From: JALYOC01 sp036675345
GTDB taxonomy: Bacteria; Myxococcota; Myxococcia; Myxococcales; Myxococcaceae
Length of the DNA: 64,000 nucleotides
Reading direction: 5' to 3'
Assembly: GCA_036675345.1 (NCBI GenBank)
Contig: JAKFFE010000018.1
Coordinates: forward strand, 397,921-461,920
The position numbers and the translations under genes are program-made. The notes beneath the pieces are model-generated. The model was given only the letters and a program-made list of their open reading frames with translations. It had not been told where the DNA came from and did not search any database. This document shows positions 51,713-59,584 of the stretch, in pieces (within the stretch, counting starts at the first letter, position 1; each line of letters begins with the position of its first letter).

Positions 51713-52402
51713 TCAGTGCAGCGGCACCGGCGGGGCCTTCTTCTTCGCCTTCTTCGTCTTCTTCTTGGCGGGACCGGGAGCAGGCGTTACCGGCGGCGGA
51801 GGGGTGATCATCCGCACGTTGCACAGGTACAGCTGCTCCTCGGTGTACACCCTCCGCGAGGAGTCCTTGCCGGGGAAGAAGAACAGGCCCGGCCGCTCCA
51901 GCCAGCTGTAGATCCGGACCTCGCCGTCGTAGGCGAACCTTTCCTTGAGCTCCGCCGGGCAGTCCTTGAGGTAGCGGCGGACGATCGGCCGCAGGTTCTT
52001 GGCGAACTCCTTGCCCATCGAGGCGTGGCGCCGGGCGTCGCTGAGGGTGCCGTCGAAGCGGGTGGAGATGTGGAACAGCTCGTGGAGGAGGGTGCCGATC
52101 CTCCCCTCCGCGTCCGAGTCGCGGAAGAACAGCGGGCGGAGGGTGATGGTGTAGAAGACCCGCTTGCCGCCGATGCGGATGATCGGCCGGCGAAAGCCGC
52201 TCTCCTCGTCGCGGGAGCGACCGCCGGGGAAGGTCAGCGGCTTGACCGTCCCCCGCGAGGCCCGGCGCGCCTCCCCGGCCACGATCAGCAGACGCGCGGG
52301 GCGGATGTGCTCGAACTCGGGGACGCGGGCAGACACGTCCTCCAGGAGCATTCTCACCGTCTCGTTGAAGTTCGGGCGGCGTTTGGCCACGGGCTGTTGC
52401 AT
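51713..52402 (-). CDS. HEXXH-containing putative metallopeptidase
   Basis: 229 residues from the ATG at 52402 (an internal ATG at 52351 is also possible). The only catalytic-looking motif is HELFH (107-111), an HEXXH zinc signature preceded by a hydrophobic helix (IGTLL). A conserved-looking DARRHASMG follows. The C terminus is Lys-rich (AKKKTKKAKKKAP). There is no signal peptide, so it is cytoplasmic or nucleoid-associated. The peptidase role is inferred from the motif alone. Its start is 11 bp from the divergent start of aat. Confidence 0.75.
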   Translation of the reverse strand: MQQPVAKRRPNFNETVRMLLEDVSARVPEFEHIRPARLLIVAGEARRASRGTVKPLTFPGGRSRDEESGFRRPIIRIGGKRVFYTITLRPLFFRDSDAEGRIGTLLHELFHISTRFDGTLSDARRHASMGKEFAKNLRPIVRRYLKDCPAELKERFAYDGEVRIYSWLERPGLFFFPGKDSSRRVYTEEQLYLCNVRMITPPPPVTPAPGPAKKKTKKAKKKAPPVPLH

Positions 52403-52413
52403 CCTAGCAGCCG

Positions 52414-53109
52414 GTGCCGGTCTTTCTGCTGACAGACGATCCAGAAGCGTTCCCCCACCCCACCCAGGCCGATCCCAGCGGCCTGCTGGCGGTGGGGGGA
52501 GACCTCCGTCCGCAGCGACTGCTGGCCGCCTACCGGCGCGGGATCTTCCCCTGGTACAGCCAGGGCCAGCCGATCTTGTGGCACACCCCCGATCCCCGCT
52601 TCGTGCTGGAGGCCTCGGCGCTGCACGTGCCCAGGAGCCTGCAGAAGGAGCTGCGGCGGGGACGGTTCCAGGTCCGCTACGACACCGCGTTTGCACAGGT
52701 GATCGCCGCCTGCTCCCGCATCCCCCGCCCCGGGCAGGACGGGACCTGGATCACCGACGAGATGCAGCAGGCCTACGTGCAGTTGCACCAGCAGGGCTAC
52801 GCCCACAGCGCCGAGGCCTGGCTGGAGGACCGGCTGGTGGGCGGGGTGTACGGAGTCTCTTTGGGGGGGGCCTTCTTCGGGGAGAGCATGTTCGCCCTGG
52901 AGCCGGAGGCCTCCAAGGTGGCCTTCGTCACCCTGGTGCAGCGGCTGGCCGGCTGGAACATCCAGCTGATCGACTGCCAGGTGGAGACCGAACACCTCGC
53001 CCGCTTCGGCGCCGAACACTGGCCCCGCCCGCGGTTCCTGGGCGCGCTCAAGGAGGCCTTGAAGCAGGAGACGGTCCAGGGTTCCTGGGCGGGCCGCGCC
53101 GCCACCTAG
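52414..53109 (+). CDS. aat: Leucyl/phenylalanyl-tRNA--protein transferase
   Basis: 231 residues. Aat adds Leu or Phe from charged tRNA to N-terminal Arg/Lys of proteins, marking them for the ClpS/ClpAP N-degron pathway. Family signatures are clear: GLLAVGGDL, RGIFPWYSQGQPILWHTPDPR, RGRFQVRYDTAF, GTWITDEMQQAY and GAFFGESMFA. The GTG at 52414 is the natural start for the family; no SD is visible. It is divergent from the HEXXH gene and ends 4 bp from the acetyltransferase gene. Confidence 0.96.
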   Translation: MPVFLLTDDPEAFPHPTQADPSGLLAVGGDLRPQRLLAAYRRGIFPWYSQGQPILWHTPDPRFVLEASALHVPRSLQKELRRGRFQVRYDTAFAQVIAACSRIPRPGQDGTWITDEMQQAYVQLHQQGYAHSAEAWLEDRLVGGVYGVSLGGAFFGESMFALEPEASKVAFVTLVQRLAGWNIQLIDCQVETEHLARFGAEHWPRPRFLGALKEALKQETVQGSWAGRAAT

Positions 53110-53113
53110 CGTC

Positions 53114-53734
53114 TCACCCCAGGCGCTGGAGGAGCTGCTGCTTCACCGCCGGCCACTCGCTGGACAGCAGTGAGTACATGGCCGAGTCCCGGACTCCCCC
53201 GTCCGACGCCGGTCGGTGGGCACGCAAGATCCCCTCCGGTCGGCACCCCAGCCGCTCGATCGCCGCACGGGAACGCTGGTTCCGCGCGTCGGTCTTCAAG
53301 GTGACCCGGCGGACACCCCAGGTCTCGAAGGCGTGGCTCAGCATCAACAGCTTGGCCTCGGTATTGATCCCCGTCCGCTGGGCGGTGGAGCCAAGCCAGG
53401 TCCAGCCGATCTCCACCCCGTCCGGCCCGGAGGGGACCGGTGGAGGCGGAGGTCCGGGCCAGCTCCAGTGCTCGATCGCGCAGAAGCGGGTGGAACCCAC
53501 CACCTGCCCACTGCGCGCATCCACGGTGGCGAAGGGAAGGGACTCCCCCCGGGCCCGATCCGCCAGCGCCGTCTGCAGGTACTGCTCCATCTCCTCCGCG
53601 GTCTTTGGCACCGAGGTCAGCGAGAAGGTGCTGCGCTCCAAGGTGGCGGCCGCCAGCAGCCCCTCCAGGTGCGAGGGCCGCAGCGGCTCCAGGCGCACCA
53701 GGGCGCCGCTCAACGTGATCTCCGGATGAACCAT
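53114..53734 (-). CDS. GNAT-family acetyltransferase (RimJ/RimL type)
   Basis: 206 residues from the ATG at 53734, which has GGAGAGG upstream. GNAT features: LVRLEPLRPSHLEGL at the start, the CoA-binding region (GWTWLGSTAQRTGINTEAKLLMLSHAFE) and KTDARNQRSRAAIERLGCRPEG. RimJ/RimL enzymes acetylate N termini of ribosomal or other proteins, but the substrate here is unknown. It is monocistronic. Confidence 0.92.
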   Translation of the reverse strand: MVHPEITLSGALVRLEPLRPSHLEGLLAAATLERSTFSLTSVPKTAEEMEQYLQTALADRARGESLPFATVDARSGQVVGSTRFCAIEHWSWPGPPPPPVPSGPDGVEIGWTWLGSTAQRTGINTEAKLLMLSHAFETWGVRRVTLKTDARNQRSRAAIERLGCRPEGILRAHRPASDGGVRDSAMYSLLSSEWPAVKQQLLQRLG

Positions 53735-53825
53735 CGGGGGCCTCTCCTGCACCCTGCTGTGCCATGGAGGGCCCCGCCCGGCACGGGAAAGTGGAAACCC
53801 ATGTGTCCGCAGTGCCGCATCCGGC

Positions 53826-53837
53826 TAGTTTCCGGAC
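53826..53837 (+). promoter_or_regulatory. Candidate -10 element and leaderless start
   Basis: TAGTTT (53826-53831) lies 6 bases before the ATG of the ligase gene. No Shine-Dalgarno sequence is present. Confidence 0.45.
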
Positions 53838-54878
53838 ATGGCCCTTCCGCTCCAGCCGTTCATCGAGCCGATGCTCTCCGAGGCAGAAGAGGAGATCCCC
53901 GAGGGCGAGATCTGGCGCTACGAGCCGAAGTGGGACGGCTTCCGGGCGCTGATCTTCCGCGACGGGGACTCGGTGTTCATCCAGAGCCGCAAGGGCCAGC
54001 CGCTGGGCCGCTACTTTCCGGAGCTGATCCCCGCCCTCTGCGCCGCCCTGCCCGAACAGGCGGTGGTGGACGGGGAGATCATCCTCCCCTCCCCCCAGGG
54101 GCTGGACTTCGATGCCCTGCAGCAGCGACTGCACCCGGCCGCCTCCCGGGTCCAGAAGCTGTCGGTGGCCACCCCCGCCTCCTTCGTGGCCTTCGACCTG
54201 CTGGCCCAGGGCGGCGAGGATCTGCGCGAGCGTCCGCTGGATGAGCGCCGGGCCCTGCTGGAGCAGGCGGTCCGGGACACCGGTCAGGTGCTGGTCACTC
54301 CCCACACCCGTTCGGTGGCGGCCGCCCGCCGGTGGTTCGTGGAGTTCGAGGGCGCGGGGCTGGACGGGGTGATCGCCAAGCGGGGCGACCAGCGCTACCG
54401 CGCGGGCGAGCGGGTGATGGCGAAGATCAAGCACCTGCGCACGGTGGACTGCGTGGTGGGCGGCTACCGGGTGCACAAGAATGGCGGGGTGGGCTCGCTG
54501 TTGCTCGGCCTCTACGACTCGGAGGGGCTGCTCCACCACGTGGGCCACACCTCCTCCTTCAAGGCCAAGGAGCGGGTGGAGCTGCTGGAGCGGCTCAAGC
54601 CGCTGGAGGGGGGCCAGAGCTTCGGAGAGGGACGCACCCCCGGAGGCCCCAGCCGCTGGAACGCGGGCAAGGACCTGGCGGACTGGACCCCGCTGACCCC
54701 CACCCTGGTGTGCGAGGTGACCTTCGACTACCTGCAGGGCCCCAGGTTCCGGCACGCCGCCACCTTCCGGCACTGGCGCACCGACAAGGAGCCGCGGGCC
54801 TGCACCTATGACCAGATCCAGCGTCCCGAAAAGTTCTCGCTGGAGCAGGTGACTGCCACCGGGCGGAACCCGCTCTAG
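53838..54878 (+). CDS. ATP-dependent DNA ligase (LigC-type)
   Basis: 346 residues, normal for small bacterial ATP ligases without extra nuclease domains. The adenylation lysine is K31 in YEPKWDGFR. Other nucleotidyltransferase motifs: VVDGEIILP, FVAFDLLAQ, GVIAKRG and ERVMAKIKHLRTVDCVVGGY. An OB domain completes the C terminus. Such ligases usually serve repair or stationary-phase end joining in addition to the NAD-dependent LigA. No Ku gene is nearby. TetR follows 34 bp downstream with its own promoter-like element. Confidence 0.95.
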   Translation: MALPLQPFIEPMLSEAEEEIPEGEIWRYEPKWDGFRALIFRDGDSVFIQSRKGQPLGRYFPELIPALCAALPEQAVVDGEIILPSPQGLDFDALQQRLHPAASRVQKLSVATPASFVAFDLLAQGGEDLRERPLDERRALLEQAVRDTGQVLVTPHTRSVAAARRWFVEFEGAGLDGVIAKRGDQRYRAGERVMAKIKHLRTVDCVVGGYRVHKNGGVGSLLLGLYDSEGLLHHVGHTSSFKAKERVELLERLKPLEGGQSFGEGRTPGGPSRWNAGKDLADWTPLTPTLVCEVTFDYLQGPRFRHAATFRHWRTDKEPRACTYDQIQRPEKFSLEQVTATGRNPL

Positions 54879-54898
54879 GGCCAGCCCCCGCCCACGGG

Positions 54899-54912
54899 TA
54901 ATATCCCCGTCC
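54899..54912 (+). promoter_or_regulatory. Candidate -10 element and leaderless start
   Basis: TAATAT (54899-54904) lies 8 bases before the ATG of the TetR gene. No Shine-Dalgarno sequence is present. Confidence 0.5.
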
Positions 54913-55566
54913 ATGGAGAAGCCCAGCGGAGCGGTCCAGAAGCGCGCCATCAAGCAGGAGCGGGCGGTCCAGACCCGCAAGGGGATCCTGGAGGCGGCGA
55001 TCAAGCTGTTCGCCCGCAAGGGCCTGCTGGCCACCACCATGGCGGACCTGGCCAAGGCGATCTCCATGACGCCCGGCGCCCTCTACTGGCACTTCCCCAC
55101 CAAGGAGGACCTGGTGCTGGGCGCGCTGGAGGAGCTGGAGGCCCGCTACAAGGACGCCTGGAAGGACCTGATCACCGAGGGCCGCACCCTGACCGCGGGC
55201 GAGCAGCTGCGCGGGTTCTTCCAGCGCACCCACTCCTTCGTGCGCGAGAACCCCCAGTACGGGATGTTCATGTGCCTGCTGTCCTCCGAGGCGGTGGAGC
55301 TCTCCGACCGGGTGTCCACCGCGCTGCGGGGCACGATCGACGGCTTCGCCCGCACCCTGACCGGGATCATCCGCTACGGGCAGCTCAAGACCGGGGAGTT
55401 TCGCGGGGACGTGGACGCCCGCACCCTGGCCCAGGCGCTGTTGGCCTCGCACATGGGCACGGTGATCTTCTCCAACCTGTTCGCGCCGGAGGCCTCCTAC
55501 GACGCGATGTTCCTGGCCCTGGAGAAGGTGACCGCTCCGGGGATGGAGCCGAAGCATGCCCCCTGA
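54913..55566 (+). CDS. TetR-family transcriptional regulator
   Basis: 217 residues. The N-terminal helix-turn-helix is typical (RKGILEAAIKLFARKGLLATTMADLAKAISMTPGALYWHFPTKEDLVL), followed by an all-helical ligand domain. The last 11 bases overlap the start of the membrane-anchored repeat gene, so that gene is likely its target or partner. The ligand is unknown. Confidence 0.95.
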   Translation: MEKPSGAVQKRAIKQERAVQTRKGILEAAIKLFARKGLLATTMADLAKAISMTPGALYWHFPTKEDLVLGALEELEARYKDAWKDLITEGRTLTAGEQLRGFFQRTHSFVRENPQYGMFMCLLSSEAVELSDRVSTALRGTIDGFARTLTGIIRYGQLKTGEFRGDVDARTLAQALLASHMGTVIFSNLFAPEASYDAMFLALEKVTAPGMEPKHAP

Positions 55567-56167
55567 GGCCTGGGAGCTGCGGGTGGAGCGGCTGGAGCGC
55601 CGGATCCGGCTGCTCTCGCTGGCGGTGCTGGGGGCCGGGGTGCTGGCCGCGCTGGGGTGGGCCACCGCGCTGCGCGGCCCGGGGGGGACGCTGCGGCTGC
55701 GCTCGCTGCAGCTGGAGGATGGAACCGGCCAGACCCGGCTGAGCCTGGGAGAGGCGGAGGGCGGGACCTACGGGGTGGTGGTGGCGGATCCGGACGGACG
55801 CCGCCGGGCCCTGCTGGGGGTGGCCCCGGATGGGACGCCCCGGCTGACCCTGGCGGACAGCGGCGGACAGGCGCTGGTGGACCTGGTGGTCTACGCGGAC
55901 ACCGCGGCCCGGCTGGCCCTCTCCAACGGCGAGGGCCACGAGTTCTTCGAGGTCTCGGTGCAGGCGGACGGGCTCTCCCGGCTGGCGCTCAGCGACCCCT
56001 ACGGGCGCCCCCGGGCCAAGCTGCTGGTGGCCAAGGACGGCTCCCCCTCCTTCTCCCTGATCGACAACCTGGGCGTGCCTCGCGGAGAGCTGCGGATCCT
56101 GGAGACCGGCAATCCGCAGCTGTGGCTGGAGGGCAAGGACGGGGTCCGCTTCCAGGCCCCCAACTAG
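55556..56167 (+). CDS. Membrane-anchored beta-repeat protein
   Basis: 203 residues, no named family. A charged N terminus and one membrane helix (LLSLAVLGAGVLAALGWATAL) are followed by about six degenerate strand-turn repeats of 24-30 residues, such as RLSLGEAEGGTYGVVVADPDG, RLTLADSGGQALVDLVVYAD and RLALSDPYGRPRAKLLVAKDG. The pattern suggests a small beta-solenoid held outside the membrane. It overlaps the TetR gene by 11 bases. Confidence 0.78.
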   Translation: MPPEAWELRVERLERRIRLLSLAVLGAGVLAALGWATALRGPGGTLRLRSLQLEDGTGQTRLSLGEAEGGTYGVVVADPDGRRRALLGVAPDGTPRLTLADSGGQALVDLVVYADTAARLALSNGEGHEFFEVSVQADGLSRLALSDPYGRPRAKLLVAKDGSPSFSLIDNLGVPRGELRILETGNPQLWLEGKDGVRFQAPN

Positions 56168-56180
56168 TTCCGGCGCCGGT

Positions 56181-57668
56181 TCAGCCCTTGGCGGCCAGGC
56201 GCTTCCCCCGCCGCTGCTGCCCGCCGCCCTCCACCAGCACTCCTTGCACCTTCCCCTTCGGATCCCGGACGAAGCGGACCCCGGGGGCGCCGTCGAGGGC
56301 AAAGAAGCGATCCTGCCCCTCGGCGAACACCGGGCGCGGCGGGAGACCGGCGGGGACCCAGTACAGCTGGCCGCCCTGCACGTAGACCTCGCACTCCAGG
56401 GGCGGGAGGGTGGTCCCGTCGGGGAGCTCCAGGGGATCGAGCAGGTAGCGGCCGGCCAGCGGATCCAGCGCCTCCGGTTCGATCCGCTTCGCCGGGCGGG
56501 GGGCGTAGTCCGGCCAGCGGTACTCGCGGGCGATCCCCAGGAGCAGCTCGTGGGCCAGCGCCATCCCGCCCTCGCCGTTGGTCAGCACCACCGCGCCCTG
56601 CCCCGAGTCCAGGTAGCCCACCATCACCGCCTCGAAGCCGGCCGCCTGCCCCACCTGGGTGAACCGCTGGGCCGCGCCCTTGCCGAACACCCGCGGGCCC
56701 AGCGCCATCTCCCCGAAGCCGGGGCGCAGGAACTCCTGGGCCAGCGCGCGGGTGAGCACCGCCGGCTTGCCCGCCTTCGCCTCCTGCACCTCCACGATGA
56801 ACCGGGCCAGATCCCCGGCGGTGGTCCACAGCCCGGCGGCGGCCTGCTCCGGATACACCCGCCAGCCCCCGGACACCGGGCCCTCGGGGGTGTGCCCGGT
56901 GGCCAATTGCGCCAGCACCGCCGGAGCGGAGGGCGGCTGCTGGAAGGTGCTGTGGGTCATCCCCGCCGGCCGCAACACCAGCCGCTCCATCAAGCCCGGG
57001 AACGGGGTCCGGGCCGCGTCCACCATCAGCTGCTGGAGCACCGCATAGCCTCCGGCGGAGTAGCGGGTCCGGGTGCCGGGCACGTAGCCCACCTCCCGCC
57101 GCCCGTTCGCCGCCGCCCCGCTGCCATCCAGCACCTGAAGCAGGGTGGGCAGGTCCCCGGCGGCGTCGTAGCCCTCGGCCGCGTCCGGCTCGAAGCCCCC
57201 GGAGTGGGAGAGCAGCCGGCGGACGGTGACCTTGTTGCGTTCGGTCCGGGAGGAGGCCGGAAGCTTCCAGCTGCGCAGCCGCGGCTGCACGTCCCCGTCC
57301 AGGTCCAGCTTCCCGGCCCGGACCAGCGCCAGCGTCCCCACCCCGCTGACCAGCATCGACAGGTCTCCGGCCTGCAGCCGGGTCTGGGCGGTCATCGGCC
57401 GGGAGGTGGTCAGGTCGGCAAAGCCGTAGGCCCGGGCCCAGCGCACCTTTCCCCCCTCCACCACGGCCACGCTCACCCCCGGCACCCGGTGGTGTCCCAT
57501 CCGGTCCGCCAGCCGCAGCTGGGGAGAGAGGGTCCCCTCCACCAGCACCCGGGGGAGCAGGCCGGACTCGATGCGGGCGATCCGCGCCTCCTCTGGCGGA
57601 GCCCGCTGGGCCAGCGCCGGGGGGGCCAGCAGGAGCCAAAAACAGACGAGGAGGGCGGCGCGGGGCAT
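56181..57668 (-). CDS. Serine-hydrolase (beta-lactamase/PBP4*) fold protein lacking SxxK
   Basis: About 495 residues with a signal peptide (LAPPALAQ). The class C beta-lactamase-related fold is clear from GVSVAVVEGGKVRWARAYGFAD, the later LSHSGGFEP and RTRYSAGGYAVLQ. At the usual FxIGSVTK nucleophile site the sequence is LQAGDLSM: aligned on the following GKL, both the serine (Asp102) and the lysine (Met105) are replaced. The tyrosine of YxN remains but N is A. It may be a pseudoenzyme that binds a peptide or wall ligand. A GTG at 57683 is an alternative start. Confidence 0.85.
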   Translation of the reverse strand: MPRAALLVCFWLLLAPPALAQRAPPEEARIARIESGLLPRVLVEGTLSPQLRLADRMGHHRVPGVSVAVVEGGKVRWARAYGFADLTTSRPMTAQTRLQAGDLSMLVSGVGTLALVRAGKLDLDGDVQPRLRSWKLPASSRTERNKVTVRRLLSHSGGFEPDAAEGYDAAGDLPTLLQVLDGSGAAANGRREVGYVPGTRTRYSAGGYAVLQQLMVDAARTPFPGLMERLVLRPAGMTHSTFQQPPSAPAVLAQLATGHTPEGPVSGGWRVYPEQAAAGLWTTAGDLARFIVEVQEAKAGKPAVLTRALAQEFLRPGFGEMALGPRVFGKGAAQRFTQVGQAAGFEAVMVGYLDSGQGAVVLTNGEGGMALAHELLLGIAREYRWPDYAPRPAKRIEPEALDPLAGRYLLDPLELPDGTTLPPLECEVYVQGGQLYWVPAGLPPRPVFAEGQDRFFALDGAPGVRFVRDPKGKVQGVLVEGGGQQRRGKRLAAKG

Positions 57669-57756
57669 GGCGGAGGATCGCACTCCAGGAGCGGGTCGGA
57701 GTCCAGCAAGGAAGCCTGGCCCTCCTTTGGGCTGCGGGTCCGGCGGAGAATGGCGC

Positions 57757-57774
57757 TAAGCTCCCCGCCGCACC
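57757..57774 (+). promoter_or_regulatory. Candidate -10 element and near-leaderless start
   Basis: TAAGCT (57757-57762) lies 12 bases before the ATG of the STAS-like gene. No Shine-Dalgarno sequence is present. Confidence 0.4.
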
Positions 57775-58146
57775 ATGGACCCGCTGAAATCGGACGACCT
57801 GAACATCGCGGTCTCTTTGCTGGCCTCCGGCGACTACCTGCTGGAGTGGACCGGCAAGAGTAACGCCCGGGATCCGGCCAAGGTGCTGATCCCGTTCTTC
57901 GACCAGGTGCTGCAGAAGGCGGCCGGGCAGAGGGTGGAGATGCACTTCGAGCGGCTGGAGCACTTCAACTCCTCCACCATCGCCACCCTGATCCACCTGA
58001 TCAACTCCGCCAGCCGGTCCGGGGTGCCGCTGCGGATCGTCTACGACGCCAGCCTCCGCTGGCAGGCGCTGTCCTTCGACGCGCTCAAGCGGGCGCTGCG
58101 CCCGTTCGGGACCGAGTCCCGCATCGAGTTCGTCCACGCCTCCTAG
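57775..58146 (+). CDS. STAS/SiaC-like regulatory protein
   Basis: 123 residues, cytoplasmic. It has LLEWTGKSNARDPAKVLIPFF and a HFNSST motif (63-68) that could be the Ser/Thr phosphorylation site of a partner-switching antagonist. It ends with LRWQALSFDALKRAL. A paralogue at 60981-61349 shares these blocks (FRGRSAAREPGQFLIPIL, YMNSST, KWQSLSFAALR). The family resembles SiaC/DUF1987 and anti-sigma-factor antagonists. Its stop overlaps that of the convergent PP2C phosphatase (shared CTAG). Confidence 0.82.
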   Translation: MDPLKSDDLNIAVSLLASGDYLLEWTGKSNARDPAKVLIPFFDQVLQKAAGQRVEMHFERLEHFNSSTIATLIHLINSASRSGVPLRIVYDASLRWQALSFDALKRALRPFGTESRIEFVHAS

Positions 58147-59573
58147 TTGACGGGCAGGCGGCGCAGCAGGACCAGGGTGATGTCGTCCTCCTGCTTGGGC
58201 GAGAAGCGGGTGATCTCCGAGTGCAGGGTGGCCAGGGCCTCCTCCAGGGGACGCTCCGCCACCTTCCGGAAGGCCTCCGCCAGCCGCTCGTCGCCGTACA
58301 TCTGACCGGCGTCGTTCACCGCCTCGGTCACCCCGTCGGTGTACAGCAGCACGGTGTCCCCTTCGGACAGCGCCACCTGCTCGTTCTGCACCAGCTTGGT
58401 GGCGTCGGGCACCACCCCGATCCACACCCCCTGGTTCTCGAACAGGTCCACCGTCTGCGAGGCCCGGCGGTAGATGTAGATGTCCTGGTGCTTGCCGGCC
58501 ACCGTCAGCCGGTCCGGCTCCAGCCGGATCAGGTTCAGGGTCATGTACTTGCCGGCCTGCAGACGGGAGATGTTCTCCCGCATCACCGAGTTCACCGCGG
58601 TGAACACCTCTGCCGGCGAGAGCGAGGGGTTCTGGCTGACCAGGGAGAGGATGGAGGTCTGGGTCATCATCATCACCAGCCCCGCCTCCACCCCGTGCCC
58701 GGAGACGTCCCCCACCGCCACCCAGGTCTGCCCGTCCGGGGCCTCGATGAAGTCGTAGTAGTCCCCGCCCACCTCGGTGGCCGGGATCATGGTGGCGGCG
58801 ACTTCATAAGCGCCCAGCCGGCGGTTGCGCGGCAACAGCGCGGTCTGGATCCGCTGGGCGACCTCCATCTCGCCCCACAGCGCGTCCCGGGCCTGCTTGA
58901 GGGCCACCCGCGAGGACTCCAGGTTCTCGTTGGCCTTGAGGATCTCCTCGCGCAGGAAGTACTCCTGGCGGATCAGCAGGTATTTGACGTGGTTGATCGC
59001 CACCGCGATCACCACCGTGCCGCCCATGAAGTACAGGTTGTTGATGACGTGGGCGGCCGTGTAGTCGGGGTCGTTGACGTTGGCGATCACGTAGAGGGCG
59101 ATCACCAGCGCCCCGTTGATCGCGGAGTGGATTGCCCGCCAGGGCAACATCACGTTCACCGCCACGATCACCAGGTTCAACCCGGCGTAGTACCCGGAGT
59201 CGAAGCCCCCCAGCAGCCGGGTCATCAGCACGATCCCCCCGGCGGTGAGGAAGGACAGCACGTACCCGTACAGGTAGGAGAGGCGGCTGGGCCGGGTGGC
59301 CCGGATCACGAAGTACAGCCCCAGGATCCCCACCGTCACCGCCACCCGGTACCAGGTGACCTGGCTCAGGCTCTGGGGGGGGATGATGAAGTTGTCCAGG
59401 ATCCAGAAGGCCGGGTACAGCACCGCGCCCATCTTGGTCAGGGTCCGCAGCCACTCATGGATCAGCTGATCGCGGTAGCCCTCGAAGCCGGGACGCAGGC
59501 GCGCGGCCAGGGGGGCGCCGTCCACGGCCGCCGCCGGCGAGCCCGCCACCTGGTGAGTTGTCACCGCCGCCAT
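58143..59573 (-). CDS. Membrane PP2C (SpoIIE-type) phosphatase
   Basis: 476 residues. About six membrane helices (residues 45-205) are followed by a coiled linker and a PP2C domain. Metal/catalytic motifs are EVGGDYYDF, VGDVSGHGVEAGLVM, VLLYTDGVTEA and QEDDITLVLLR. SpoIIE-like phosphatases dephosphorylate STAS antagonists in partner switching; two STAS-like proteins are encoded next to it. It is the last gene of the minus-strand unit, 12 bp after the methyltransferase gene. Confidence 0.94.
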   Translation of the reverse strand: MAAVTTHQVAGSPAAAVDGAPLAARLRPGFEGYRDQLIHEWLRTLTKMGAVLYPAFWILDNFIIPPQSLSQVTWYRVAVTVGILGLYFVIRATRPSRLSYLYGYVLSFLTAGGIVLMTRLLGGFDSGYYAGLNLVIVAVNVMLPWRAIHSAINGALVIALYVIANVNDPDYTAAHVINNLYFMGGTVVIAVAINHVKYLLIRQEYFLREEILKANENLESSRVALKQARDALWGEMEVAQRIQTALLPRNRRLGAYEVAATMIPATEVGGDYYDFIEAPDGQTWVAVGDVSGHGVEAGLVMMMTQTSILSLVSQNPSLSPAEVFTAVNSVMRENISRLQAGKYMTLNLIRLEPDRLTVAGKHQDIYIYRRASQTVDLFENQGVWIGVVPDATKLVQNEQVALSEGDTVLLYTDGVTEAVNDAGQMYGDERLAEAFRKVAERPLEEALATLHSEITRFSPKQEDDITLVLLRRLPVN

Positions 59574-59584
59574 CCGTGCCTCGC

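Noticed and set aside
53838..54878. DNA ligase as part of a Ku/LigD end-joining system
   Set aside because: There is no Ku gene and no polymerase or nuclease domain here; it is a stand-alone small ligase.
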